From NCBI RefSeq assembly GCF_009766065.1, contig NZ_LMUE01000009.1, positions 346,196-410,195 on the forward strand: a stretch of 64,000 bases of DNA. The letters run 5' to 3'. This document shows, piece after piece, positions 47,651-56,356 of this stretch (position 1 is the stretch's first letter; every line of letters begins with the position of its first letter). The DNA comes from Dyella sp. S184 (GTDB taxonomy: Bacteria > Pseudomonadota > Gammaproteobacteria > Xanthomonadales > Rhodanobacteraceae). The notes beneath the pieces are model-generated. The model worked only from the letters and a program-made list of their open reading frames with translations. It had not been told where the DNA came from and searched no databases. Made by a program: the position numbers and the translations under genes.

Positions 47651-48409
47651 ATGAGCCAGCCTGCACTTCAGCGTGTAGCCGTGGTCACCGGTGGCATCGG
47701 TGGACTCGGCACGGAAATCTGCCGCCAGCTGGCGCAGGCCGGCCGCAAGGTGGTTGCGGTAGACCTGGCCGCACGTGACGAGCGCATTGCAGCCTTCCGG
47801 CAAGAACTCGCCAGTTTCGATGGCGCCATCACGTTCGAGGCAGCCGATGTCAGCGACTTTGACAGCTGCCAGCAGCTGACCACGCGCATCGAGCAGCAGC
47901 ACGGCAGCGTGGACATCCTGGTCAATGCCGCCGGCATCACGCGTGACGCCAGCCTGCGCAAGATGTCGCCGCAGCAATGGCATGAACTGATGCGGGTGAA
48001 TCTCGACGGCGTGTTCAACATGTGCCGCAACGTCGTCGAAGGCATGACCGCACGCGGCTTCGGTCGCATCGTCAACATCAGTTCGGTGAACGGCCAGACC
48101 GGCCAGTTCGGCCAGACCAACTACTCCGCCGCCAAAGCTGGCGTGCACGGCTTCAGCATGGCGCTGGCCCGCGAGACCGCGCGCAAGGGCGTCACCGTCA
48201 ATACCGTTTCGCCAGGTTATTGCGATACGCCAATGGTCGCTGCCGTATCCGCCGAGATCCGCCAGCAGATAATTGCCGACATCCCGGTCGGACGCCTCGG
48301 CACTCCGGCCGACATCGCCCGTGCGGTGAGCTTTCTCGGCGCCGACGATGCCGGCTACATCACGGGCGCCAACCTGCCGGTCAACGGCGGCTACTTCATG
48401 AGTTTCTGA
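47651..48409 (+). CDS. phaB: Acetoacetyl-CoA reductase (PhaB/PhbB)
   Basis: 252 residues, a short-chain dehydrogenase. The cofactor motif TGGIGGLGTEI lies near the N-terminus, NAAGITRDASLRKM and NISSVNGQTGQFGQTNYSAAKAG give the catalytic Ser, Tyr and Lys. The last two blocks closely resemble PhbB from PHB producers. It reduces acetoacetyl-CoA to (R)-3-hydroxybutyryl-CoA with NADPH. Proximity to phaR supports the PHB role over fatty-acid FabG activity. Confidence 0.9.
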   Translation: MSQPALQRVAVVTGGIGGLGTEICRQLAQAGRKVVAVDLAARDERIAAFRQELASFDGAITFEAADVSDFDSCQQLTTRIEQQHGSVDILVNAAGITRDASLRKMSPQQWHELMRVNLDGVFNMCRNVVEGMTARGFGRIVNISSVNGQTGQFGQTNYSAAKAGVHGFSMALARETARKGVTVNTVSPGYCDTPMVAAVSAEIRQQIIADIPVGRLGTPADIARAVSFLGADDAGYITGANLPVNGGYFMSF

Positions 48410-48497
48410 GCGAGTCTCAGCACATCCTGGCACTGCCGGGATTGCAGTCACGCGCCGCTTGCGGAACAGTGGGCGGATTCCCTCCACGGATCGCAGC

Positions 48498-49901
48498 ATG
48501 GCGCAGCAACCCATCACTCTTATCGGCGGCGGCCTGGTCGGCGCCCTGCTGGCGCAGCAGCTGGCCCAGCATGGTTTTGCCGTCGAGGTCTACGAGAAGC
48601 GCCCCGATCCCCGGCTGGCCGGTTTCCTGGGTGGCCGTTCGATCAACCTCGCGCTAGCCGAACGCGGCCTGCAGGCGTTGCGCACGGCCGGGCTTGCCGA
48701 AGACGTGTTGCAGCGTGCGGTGATGATGCGCGGTCGCATGGTGCACACCCGCGACGGTGACAGCGGCCTGCAACGCTACGGTGTCGACGACAGCGAGGTG
48801 ATCTGGTCGGTCTCGCGCGGTGCGCTGAACATGCTGCTGCTGGATGCCGCCGAAGCAGCCGGCGTACGGTTTCATTTCGGCCAGTCGTTGATACATGCCG
48901 ACTTCGACCAGCAACGCATCCGACTGGCCGATGCATCAGGTGTGGAACGTGACCTTTCGATCGGCATGCTGATCGGCGCCGATGGCGCCGGCTCAGCCGT
49001 ACGCGCCACGATGAATGCACACAGTCCGCTGGGTGAGCGCATCGACTCGCTCGGCCACGGCTACAAGGAACTGGAGATTCCGCCAGCGGGCGAGCTACCG
49101 GCTGCCGTGCTGCAACTCAGTGGTGGTCATGACCAGTTCGCGCTGGAACCACATGCGCTGCATATCTGGCCGCGCGGCGGCTACATGTGCATCGCGCTGC
49201 CGAATACCGAAGGCAGCTTCACCGTCACCTTGTTCCTGCCTGCGCAAGGTGCGGCGCCGAGCTTTGCCACGCTGCCCGATGCAACCGCTGCCGCGGCCTT
49301 TTTCAACGAACAGTTTCCAGGCCTGCCGCCACTCATCCCGCGCTTCAGCGAGGACTACGCCAGCCACCCGGTCGGCACCCTCTCCACGCTCTATCTGGAT
49401 CGCTGGCACATCGATGGCCGTGCGCTGCTGATCGGCGATGCCGCCCACGCGATCGTGCCTTTCCACGGCCAAGGCATGAACTGTGGCTTCGAGGACACCG
49501 TGGTACTGGCGAACCTGCTGGCTGCTGCGCCGAACGACAGCGCCGGAGTGTTCGCCGAATTCCAGCGCGTACGCCAGCCCAATGCCAACGCGATCGCCAC
49601 GATGGCACTGGAGAACTACATCGAGATGCGCGACTCGGTCGCCGATCCGCACTATCTGGCCAAACGCGAACTGGGTGCGCTGCTGGCCACGCGTGCGCCT
49701 GAGCACTACATGGCGCGCTATCGCATGGTCACGTTCACCCATTTGCCTTATGCCTACGCACTCGAACGCGGTCAGGCGCAGGACGCGCTGCTGGAGCAAT
49801 TGCTGCACGGCGCGACCCGCGTGGCAGACGTCGATCTCGACATAGCGGCAAATCTGATCAGAGCCAGCTTGCCGCCGTTGCCACCGCTACGGCATGGATA
49901 A
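48498..49901 (+). CDS. kmo: Kynurenine 3-monooxygenase
   Basis: 467 residues from the ATG at 48498; upstream open frame has no initiation signal. FAD-binding ITLIGGGLVGALLAQQLAQ, RSINLALAERGLQAL (a segment strongly conserved in KMO), LIGADGAGSAVR, and ALLIGDAAHAIVPFHGQGMN. The family hydroxylates L-kynurenine with NADPH and oxygen in tryptophan degradation or de novo NAD synthesis. No other kynurenine-pathway genes are adjacent. Its 3' end overlaps the DUF3293 gene by 8 bases. Confidence 0.93.
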   Translation: MAQQPITLIGGGLVGALLAQQLAQHGFAVEVYEKRPDPRLAGFLGGRSINLALAERGLQALRTAGLAEDVLQRAVMMRGRMVHTRDGDSGLQRYGVDDSEVIWSVSRGALNMLLLDAAEAAGVRFHFGQSLIHADFDQQRIRLADASGVERDLSIGMLIGADGAGSAVRATMNAHSPLGERIDSLGHGYKELEIPPAGELPAAVLQLSGGHDQFALEPHALHIWPRGGYMCIALPNTEGSFTVTLFLPAQGAAPSFATLPDATAAAAFFNEQFPGLPPLIPRFSEDYASHPVGTLSTLYLDRWHIDGRALLIGDAAHAIVPFHGQGMNCGFEDTVVLANLLAAAPNDSAGVFAEFQRVRQPNANAIATMALENYIEMRDSVADPHYLAKRELGALLATRAPEHYMARYRMVTFTHLPYAYALERGQAQDALLEQLLHGATRVADVDLDIAANLIRASLPPLPPLRHG

Positions 49902-50385
49902 GGCACTGCTCGACGCGTTTCGCGACACCGACTACCTCGTCTGCCTCGACGAAGTGGAGGTCGCTCCAGCGCATCCTGCGCCCGCTCTTTGGGTGTCCCC
50001 TCTTGGGGCGCCCGCGACACTGGCCCATCCATGGGCGGCGTGGGCCCGTATCCGCATCGACCAGCCGCTACCGGAGTCACTCCAGACCCTGGTCGGCACC
50101 CGCTCATGGGGTTTCATCACGGCATGGAATTCCCGCTCAGAAACGCGCCCGCCTGAGGACAACCTCGCCGCGCAACGCGAGCTGCTGACCGCGCTGCGCG
50201 CATGCCCGGAAGCGGCGATCTATCCGGCGATCGGGATCGGCCCCAGCGGCTGGAGCGAACCCAGCCTGTTCGTCGTCGGCCTGGAGACTGCCGCACTCGA
50301 TGCGCTGTGCCATCGCCACGAACAGAACGCTTATGTGCACGGCCAAGGCGCGGCAGCTGCCAGCCTGCGTCTGCTGCGCTCCTGA
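49894..50385 (+). CDS. DUF3293 domain protein
   Basis: 163 residues. The central GFITAWNSRSETRPPEDNLA segment and the following helix (AQRELLTALRA) match the DUF3293 pattern of unknown function, and IGPSGWSEPSLFVVGLE completes it. It overlaps kmo by 8 bases, so the two are probably translated together, but no biochemical link is known. No signal peptide or membrane helix; likely cytoplasmic. Confidence 0.8.
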   Translation: MDKALLDAFRDTDYLVCLDEVEVAPAHPAPALWVSPLGAPATLAHPWAAWARIRIDQPLPESLQTLVGTRSWGFITAWNSRSETRPPEDNLAAQRELLTALRACPEAAIYPAIGIGPSGWSEPSLFVVGLETAALDALCHRHEQNAYVHGQGAAAASLRLLRS

Positions 50386-50442
50386 ACCAGCGGCAGCGCG
50401 CCGCATGGACAAGCCCCATCGGCATTGCGGACAATCGAGGTA

Positions 50443-51078
50443 ATGACCGCCGCCCACACCCCCGTGCCCCTGCTCGAAGCGCGGGCCTTGAGCTTTCTTC
50501 GCCAGGACGAACCGGTGTTCGCGCCGCTGGATTTCCAGCTGCACGCGGGTGAACTGGCCCTGGTCGAGGGCGACAACGGCAGCGGCAAGACCACTTTGCT
50601 GCGCATCCTCGCCGGCCTGCTGCATGTTGGCGAAGGCGAACTGAACTGGCGCGGCCAACCCTTGCAGCGCGACACCTGCGCCGGCGAGATCCTGTTTCTC
50701 GGTCATCAGCTCGGTCTCAAGGCCGATCTCAGCCCACGCGAGAACCTGCAGATTGCCGCCGGCCTGTTCGGTTGCCGCGACGGCACCAGCGTGATTTCCG
50801 TGCTGGGGGAGATCGGCCTGAACGGCTACGAGGACGAACCGGTGCGCCGGCTATCCGCCGGCCAGAAGAAACGCGCAGCACTCGCGCGACTGCTGTTGTT
50901 GCCGGCCACGCTGTGGCTACTCGACGAACCCTACGCCAACCTCGACCGAACCGGCATCGCACTGGTCAATCAACTGCTGGAAACGCACACCACCACCGGT
51001 GGTGCGGCGCTGGTCACCAGTCACGGCGCAGTGAGTTTCCATGGCGGCGAACCCCGGCATATCCGGATGCACGCATGA
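50443..51078 (+). CDS. ccmA: Cytochrome c biogenesis ATPase CcmA
   Basis: 211 residues from the ATG at 50443; a TTG six codons earlier is less likely. Walker A is VEGDNGSGKTTLLRILAGL, the signature RLSAGQKKRAALARLL (Ccm-type SAGQ), Walker B LWLLDEPYANLD. It powers release of haem-charged CcmE from CcmCD together with CcmB. It is the first gene of the nine-gene ccm operon, whose members mostly overlap by four bases. Confidence 0.94.
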   Translation: MTAAHTPVPLLEARALSFLRQDEPVFAPLDFQLHAGELALVEGDNGSGKTTLLRILAGLLHVGEGELNWRGQPLQRDTCAGEILFLGHQLGLKADLSPRENLQIAAGLFGCRDGTSVISVLGEIGLNGYEDEPVRRLSAGQKKRAALARLLLLPATLWLLDEPYANLDRTGIALVNQLLETHTTTGGAALVTSHGAVSFHGGEPRHIRMHA

Positions 51079-51761
51079 GCCATCCGGGTCTACTCACCGC
51101 GTGTGCCGCGATGCTGCGGCGCGACCTCACCCTGGCCTGGCGCCGGCGCGGCGATATCGCGATGCCGGTACTGTACGCGCTGATCGTGACGATGCTGTTC
51201 CCGTTTGCGCTGGGGCCGGAGGACACCTTGCTGCAGCGGATCGCCGGCGGTGTGGTGCTGGTCACCGTGTTGCTGGCGATGCTGCTGGCGCTGGATGCGA
51301 TGTTCTCCAGCGATATCGAGGATGGTTCGCTGGAACAGCTGGTGCTGGCGCCGCAGCCGCTGGCGCTGATGCTGGGCATGAAGATCCTCGCCCACTGGCT
51401 GACCACCGCACTGCCGCTGATCGTGATCGCGCCCTTGCTGGCCGCGATGCTGCACCTGCCCGGCGCGGTGATTCCGGTGCTGCTGCTGGCGCTGCTGCTG
51501 GCCACGCCCCTGCTCAGTCTGCTGGGCGCCGTGCTGGTGGCGCTGACGGCCGGCACCCGGCGCTCTGGTATGCTGCTCGCCTTGATGTTGCTGCCTTTGT
51601 GCGTGCCGGCCGTGATCTTCGCCGCGGGTGCCGTGGCGGCCGCTCAACAGGGACTGCCGTGGCTCGCGCCGATCGCCTGGCTCGGTGCCGCACTGGTGCT
51701 TGCCGTGGTGCTGGCGCCGTTGGCCTGCGCAGCTGCCCTTCGTATTGCTCTGGACGCTTGA
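51075..51761 (+). CDS. ccmB: Haem exporter protein CcmB
   Basis: 228 residues from the ATG at 51075, overlapping ccmA by four bases. Six membrane helices. The LTLAWRRRGDIAMPVLYALI start and FSSDIEDGSLEQLVLAPQPL loop are the CcmB hallmark (FxxDxxxGxLEQL). It is the membrane subunit of the CcmAB(CD) complex. Confidence 0.93.
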   Translation: MSHPGLLTACAAMLRRDLTLAWRRRGDIAMPVLYALIVTMLFPFALGPEDTLLQRIAGGVVLVTVLLAMLLALDAMFSSDIEDGSLEQLVLAPQPLALMLGMKILAHWLTTALPLIVIAPLLAAMLHLPGAVIPVLLLALLLATPLLSLLGAVLVALTAGTRRSGMLLALMLLPLCVPAVIFAAGAVAAAQQGLPWLAPIAWLGAALVLAVVLAPLACAAALRIALDA

Positions 51762-51767
51762 TTGGTC

Positions 51768-52526
51768 ATGTCTAGCTGGATTCCCCTCTGGTTGCACAAA
51801 CTTGGCTCGCCACCGACGTTCTACCGCTTTGCCGGCAGCTTGCGGCCGTGGGCGATGGCACTGGCCTTGCTGTTTGGCGCGATCGCGCTGTACGGCGGCC
51901 TGGTGCTGGCGCCGGCCGACTACCAGCAGGGTGATGCCTACCGGATCATCTTCATCCACGTGCCCAGCGCGTGGATGAGCATGTTCATCTATGCGGTGAT
52001 GGGTGTGGCGGCGTTCATCGCGCTGGTATGGCGGCTCAAGCTGGCGGAAGTGGTGGCGATGGAATCGGCGCCGATCGGCGCGGCGTTCACCTTCATCACC
52101 CTGGTCACCGGCTCGCTGTGGGGCAAACCGATGTGGGGCACCTGGTGGACGTGGGATGCGCGGCTCACTTCCGAGCTGGTGCTGCTGTTCCTCTATCTCG
52201 GCGTGATCGGGCTGTACCACGCGTTCGAGGATCGCCGCCAGGGCGCGCGCGCCGCGGCGTTCCTGGCGATCATCGGCATCATCAACGTGCCGATCGTGCA
52301 TTTCTCGGTGAACTGGTGGAACACCTTGCACCAGGGCAGCACCATCAACGTGTTCGGCCAGTCGAAGATTTCCTGGGACATGCTGTGGCCGCTGCTCAGC
52401 ATGGTGCTGGCGACCAAGTTCTATTACATCGCCAGCCTGTTCCGCCGTGTGCGCACCGACCTGCTGGCGCTGGAAGGCGGCAAGGACTGGGTACGCAAGA
52501 TCGCCGAAAGCGAGTCGCGCCAATGA
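51768..52526 (+). CDS. ccmC: Haem-handling protein CcmC
   Basis: 252 residues from the ATG at 51768. Six membrane helices with the tryptophan-rich periplasmic motif WGKPMWGTWWTWDARLTSE and histidines in IIFIHVPSAWMS and IVHFSVNWWNTLHQG. It presents haem to CcmE. It overlaps ccmD by four bases. Confidence 0.95.
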   Translation: MSSWIPLWLHKLGSPPTFYRFAGSLRPWAMALALLFGAIALYGGLVLAPADYQQGDAYRIIFIHVPSAWMSMFIYAVMGVAAFIALVWRLKLAEVVAMESAPIGAAFTFITLVTGSLWGKPMWGTWWTWDARLTSELVLLFLYLGVIGLYHAFEDRRQGARAAAFLAIIGIINVPIVHFSVNWWNTLHQGSTINVFGQSKISWDMLWPLLSMVLATKFYYIASLFRRVRTDLLALEGGKDWVRKIAESESRQ

Positions 52527-52753
52527 GTGCCTTGCAGACGTTCCTGGCGATGGGCGGTTATGCCGTCTATGTGTGGCCGGCCTATGCGGTGTTCTTCATT
52601 GTGTTGATCGTCGACAGCATCGCTCCGCGACTGCGCCGTCGCCGCGTGCTGCGCGAACTTCGTGCACGCATTGCACGACAGAGTTCGCGACAGGATCGGG
52701 TGCGACAGGATCGCGCAGCCAGCAACCCCATTACCACTCCACCGTCTCTCTAA
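52523..52753 (+). CDS. ccmD: Haem exporter subunit CcmD
   Basis: 76 residues. One membrane helix with MGGYAVYVWPAYAVFFIVLI, the conserved CcmD MGGYxxYVWxxY motif. A basic C-terminal tail (RLRRRRVLRELRARIARQ) extends into the cytoplasm. It is required for holo-CcmE release. The start overlaps the ccmC stop. Confidence 0.92.
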   Translation: MSALQTFLAMGGYAVYVWPAYAVFFIVLIVDSIAPRLRRRRVLRELRARIARQSSRQDRVRQDRAASNPITTPPSL

Positions 52754-52771
52754 GAGACGACGGATCACGAC

Positions 52772-53254
52772 ATGCCCATGAATCCCACCCGCAAACGCCG
52801 GCTCACCATCGTCGTCCTGATTGTCGCCGCCGCCGCGCTGGCGGTCGGACTGGGCGTGTACGCGCTGCAGAACAACATGAATTACCTGCTCACGCCGAGC
52901 CAGGTGCAGTCGGGCCAGGCCGCCGATTACAAGACGTTCCGCCTTGGCGGCATGGTCAAGGCCGGCTCGATCCAGCGCAGCAAGGACACGCTCCAGGTCA
53001 CTTTCACCGTGGTCGATGCCGGCGGCGCGATGCCGGTGGAGTACACCGGCATCCTGCCCGACCTGTTCCGCGACAACCAGTCGGTGATCGCCACCGGCCA
53101 CATGGACGGTGCGCGCTTCGTCGCCACCGAAGTGCTGGCCAAGCATGACGAGACCTACATGCCGAAAGAGCTGAAGGACGCGATGGCGAAGGCGCACGCG
53201 AACAAGAAAGTCGAAGAGGCCGGGAATGGGGAATCGGGAATGGAGAATCGCTGA
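52772..53254 (+). CDS. ccmE: Cytochrome c maturation haem chaperone CcmE
   Basis: 160 residues (an in-frame ATG two codons later is possible). One N-terminal membrane helix, an OB-fold, and [11 protein letters not shown], where H125 binds haem covalently and Y129 is the axial ligand. The last ten residues ([10 protein letters not shown]) are encoded by four GGGAATG/C-like heptamers, a repeat found again in the following gap. Repeat insertion seems to have replaced the original C-terminus downstream of the functional part. Confidence 0.94.
   Translation: MPMNPTRKRRLTIVVLIVAAAALAVGLGVYALQNNMNYLLTPSQVQSGQAADYKTFRLGGMVKAGSIQRSKDTLQVTFTVVDAGGAMPVEYTGILPDLFRDNQSVIATGHMDGARFVATEVLAKHDETYMPKELKDAMAKAHANKKVEEAGNGESGMENR
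53222..53249 (+). repeat. Heptamer repeat array inside ccmE 3' end (left arm)
   Basis: Four heptamers in a row, GGGAATG, GGGAATC, GGGAATG and GAGAATC, just before the ccmE stop. They are complementary to the GATTCCC array at 53329-53356, so the mRNA could fold a long imperfect hairpin. Confidence 0.75.
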
Positions 53255-53328
53255 CCCATGAACGCCACGCTTCACCGCTCGTCTGTGTTCCGGAGCAAAT
53301 TGCCCATGCGCACCTCGATTCGCTTTGC

Positions 53329-53356
53329 GATTCCCGATTCCCGATTCCCGATTCCC
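53329..53356 (+). repeat. GATTCCC x4 heptamer array upstream of ccmF (right arm)
   Basis: Four exact copies of GATTCCC, 12 bases before the ccmF ATG at 53368 and complementary to the array in ccmE. The ribosome site of ccmF is not obvious between the array and the ATG. Confidence 0.8.
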
Positions 53357-53367
53357 GGCATACAGCC

Positions 53368-55341
53368 ATGACGCCGGAACTCGGCCAGCTCGCGCTGATC
53401 CTTGCCCTGCTGCTGGCCCTGGCGCAGGGCATCCTGCCGCTGCTCGGCGCTTGGCGCGGCAACCGTGCGCTGATGGCCGTGGCGCGTCCTGCGGCAGCGG
53501 GCCAAGCGGTATTCGTGGCGCTGGCGTTCGGCATCCTGGTCTGGGCGTTCGTGCATTTCGATTTCTCGGTGCAGTACGTGGCCGACAATTCGAACCTGGC
53601 GCTGCCGTGGTACTACCGCATCGCTGCGGTATGGGGCGCGCATGAAGGTTCGCTGCTGCTGTGGATCTTCATCCTCAACGTATGGACGGTGGCGCTGGCC
53701 GCCTTCAGCCAGAAACTGCCCGAGGTGTTCGCCGCGCGCGTGCTGGCCGTGATGGGGCTGATCGCGGTGGGCTTCCTCGCCTTCATCATCTTCACCTCGG
53801 ATCCGTTCGGACGGCTGTTGCCTATGCCCGGCGACGGCGCCGACCTGAACCCGGTGCTGCAGGATCCGGGCATGACGTTCCACCCACCGGTGCTGTACAC
53901 CGGCTACGTCGGCTTCTCGGTAGCGTTCGCGTTCTCGATCGCTGCGCTGCTCGGTGGCGAACTGGAACAGGCGTGGGTGCGCTGGGCGCGGCCGTGGACG
54001 AACATCGCGTGGGCCTTCCTCACCTGCGGCATCGTCGCCGGCAGTTGGTGGGCCTACGCCGAACTGGGCTGGGGCGGCTGGTGGTTCTGGGATCCGGTGG
54101 AGAACGCCAGCTTCATGCCATGGCTGGTTGGCCTTGCGCTGATCCATGCGCAGGCCGTCACCGAGAAGCGTGGTTCGTTGCGTGCGTGGACCATCCTGCT
54201 GTCGATCTTCGCATTCTCGCTGAGCCTGCTCGGCACCTTCCTGGTGCGCTCGGGCGTGCTCACCTCCGTGCATGCATTCGCCTCCGATCCGCGCCGCGGC
54301 GTATTCATCCTGGCGTTCCTGACCATCGTGGTCGGCGGCTCGCTGCTGCTGTATGCGCTGCGCGCGCCGAAGGTCGCCGGCGGCAAGGCGTTCAACCTGC
54401 TGTCACGCGAGACCGTGCTGCTGATCGGTAACCTGATGTTCGCGGTGGCAGCGGCGATGGTGCTGCTCGGCACCTTGTTCCCGCTGATCGGCGATGCGCT
54501 GAACATGGGCCGCATTTCGGTCGGGCCGCCCTACTTCGGTTTCCTGTTTCCGCTGCTGATGCTGCCGGTCGTCCTGCTGCTGCCGTTCGGGCCGTTCCTG
54601 CGCTGGGGCAAGGGCGACACGCCGGCGCTGAAGCAGGTGTTGCTGCGCGCCGGCATCGCTGCCGCGGCCTGCGCGATCGTGGCGGCGTTTTTCGTCCACG
54701 GCCAGCTCAAGGCCATCGCTGGAGTGGCGTCGCTGGTATGGCTCACCGTCGGCGTGTTGCTGTACACGCTCAAGCGCTGGCGCGAAGTGCCGCGCGGCCG
54801 ACGCTACCCAGCCGAGATGGCCGGCATGCTGCTGGCACATCTGGGCGTGGGCGTGTTCGTGGCTGGCGTGCTGCTGTCCGAATCGCTCAGCGTGACCAGC
54901 GATGTGCGGATGGCACCCGGGCAGACTCAGCACATTGGCGGCTATGACTTCCTGTTCGATGGCGTGCATCGCACCACTGGACCGAACTGGCGCGCCGACC
55001 AGGGCGTGGTCACGGTCACCCGCGACGGCAATCCGGTCGCGGTGATGCATCCGCAGAAGCGCACCTATCTGCGCGGCCAGGTGCAGACCGAGTCCGCGGT
55101 GGACGCAGGCATCACCCGTGACCTGTATGTGGCGCTGGGCGAACCGATGGACCCGAACCATATCGAAGGCGCCTGGGCGCTGCGGCTGTATTACAAGCCC
55201 TTCATCCGCTGGATCTGGGGTGGCGGCCTGCTGATGATGTTGGGTGGCTTCGTCTGTGCTGCCGACAAGCGTTTCAGGATCAAACGCATCGCCGAAAGCG
55301 AAACTGTCGAAATCTTGCTGGTGCAGGAAAACCGCGCATGA
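53368..55341 (+). CDS. ccmF: Cytochrome c haem lyase subunit CcmF
   Basis: 657 residues with about 15 membrane helices. The tryptophan-rich motif GWGGWWFWDPVENASFMPWL is intact, as are family histidines in MTFHPPVLYTGYVG and further loops. It ligates haem from CcmE to apocytochrome c CXXCH with CcmH and CcmI. It overlaps ccmG by four bases. Confidence 0.96.
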   Translation: MTPELGQLALILALLLALAQGILPLLGAWRGNRALMAVARPAAAGQAVFVALAFGILVWAFVHFDFSVQYVADNSNLALPWYYRIAAVWGAHEGSLLLWIFILNVWTVALAAFSQKLPEVFAARVLAVMGLIAVGFLAFIIFTSDPFGRLLPMPGDGADLNPVLQDPGMTFHPPVLYTGYVGFSVAFAFSIAALLGGELEQAWVRWARPWTNIAWAFLTCGIVAGSWWAYAELGWGGWWFWDPVENASFMPWLVGLALIHAQAVTEKRGSLRAWTILLSIFAFSLSLLGTFLVRSGVLTSVHAFASDPRRGVFILAFLTIVVGGSLLLYALRAPKVAGGKAFNLLSRETVLLIGNLMFAVAAAMVLLGTLFPLIGDALNMGRISVGPPYFGFLFPLLMLPVVLLLPFGPFLRWGKGDTPALKQVLLRAGIAAAACAIVAAFFVHGQLKAIAGVASLVWLTVGVLLYTLKRWREVPRGRRYPAEMAGMLLAHLGVGVFVAGVLLSESLSVTSDVRMAPGQTQHIGGYDFLFDGVHRTTGPNWRADQGVVTVTRDGNPVAVMHPQKRTYLRGQVQTESAVDAGITRDLYVALGEPMDPNHIEGAWALRLYYKPFIRWIWGGGLLMMLGGFVCAADKRFRIKRIAESETVEILLVQENRA

Positions 55342-55883
55342 ACCGGTTACTGCCGTTCTTCGGTTTCATGCTGCTGGTGGTGCTGTTCGGCTTCGGCATC
55401 TGGTGGAATACCCAGCACGACCAGAGCGCGATTCCGTCGCCGTTGCTCAACAAGCCGGCCCCTGCCTTCGTGCTGCCCAAGCTGTACGAACCCACGCAGA
55501 CAGTCAGCAAATCGGACCTGCTGGGCAAGCCCTACCTGCTCAACGTGTTCGCCAGCTGGTGCGTGGAATGTGGTGTTGAACATCCCGTGTTGCAGGCCGA
55601 AGCCCCGAGCCTCGGCGTGCAACTGGTCGGCTACAACTACAAGGACGCACCGGCCGATGCGAAACGCTGGCTGGCCGAACATGGCAATCCGTACAACGTG
55701 CTGGTTGCCGATGAACCCGGCAACACCGCGATCGATTTCGGCGTGTACGGTGCCCCGGAAAGTTTCCTGATCGATGCGAAGGGCGTGATCCGCTACAAGC
55801 ACATCGGTCCGCTGACGCCTGACGTGGTCGCCAGCGAACTGAAGCCGGCGATCGCGGCGCTGTCGCGTGAGGCGCAGCCATGA
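55338..55883 (+). CDS. ccmG: Thiol:disulfide interchange protein CcmG/DsbE
   Basis: 181 residues. One N-terminal membrane anchor, then a thioredoxin fold with active site SWCVECGVE (C75 and C78) and GVYGAPESFLID, the cis-Pro loop typical of CcmG. The usual dipeptide between the Cys residues is PT or PS; here it is VE, as in some CcmG branches. It keeps apocytochrome or CcmH thiols reduced in the periplasm. Confidence 0.93.
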   Translation: MNRLLPFFGFMLLVVLFGFGIWWNTQHDQSAIPSPLLNKPAPAFVLPKLYEPTQTVSKSDLLGKPYLLNVFASWCVECGVEHPVLQAEAPSLGVQLVGYNYKDAPADAKRWLAEHGNPYNVLVADEPGNTAIDFGVYGAPESFLIDAKGVIRYKHIGPLTPDVVASELKPAIAALSREAQP

Positions 55884-56356
55884 TGCGTGCGTTTCTTCAT
55901 GCGCTGCTGGTGGCCTTGCTGGTATTTGCCGGCGTGACCCACGCGCAAGCGATCGAGCCGATGCCGTTCGCCGACCACGCGCAGGAACTGCGCTTCCAGC
56001 ACCTGACCCAGCAGTTGCGCTGCCCGATGTGCCAGAACGAGACGCTGGCCGATTCCAACGCGCCAATCGCGCGAGACCTGCGCAACCAGATCTTCCAGCT
56101 GATGCAGCAGGGCAAGAGCGACGATGAGATCAAGCAGTACCTGGTCGACCGCTATTCCGACTACGTGTTGTACGACCCACCGCTGAAACCCGGCACCTGG
56201 CTGCTGTGGTTTGGCCCGCTGCTGATCCTGTGTGGTGGTGCCGGCGTGGTGCTGGTCGCGATCCGCAAACGCAGCCGCGCTGAAAGCACCTCCAGCCTGT
56301 CCGCTGACAGCGTGTCGGCCGACAACACACCGACCGACAACGGGGACGACTGGTGA
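55880..56356 (+). CDS. ccmH: Cytochrome c maturation protein CcmH (CcmL-type)
   Basis: 158 residues. Signal peptide, then the LRCPMCQNETLADSNAPIA motif with C48 and C51, and one C-terminal membrane helix (TWLLWFGPLLILCGGAGVVLV) followed by a Ser/Asp-rich tail. It presents apocytochrome c thiols to CcmF. It covers the N-terminal part of E. coli CcmH; CcmI is encoded separately next. Confidence 0.93.
   Translation: MMRAFLHALLVALLVFAGVTHAQAIEPMPFADHAQELRFQHLTQQLRCPMCQNETLADSNAPIARDLRNQIFQLMQQGKSDDEIKQYLVDRYSDYVLYDPPLKPGTWLLWFGPLLILCGGAGVVLVAIRKRSRAESTSSLSADSVSADNTPTDNGDDW

Noticed and set aside
46859..48517. Long minus-strand frame (552 codons)
   Set aside because: Shadow of emrB, phaR and phaB.
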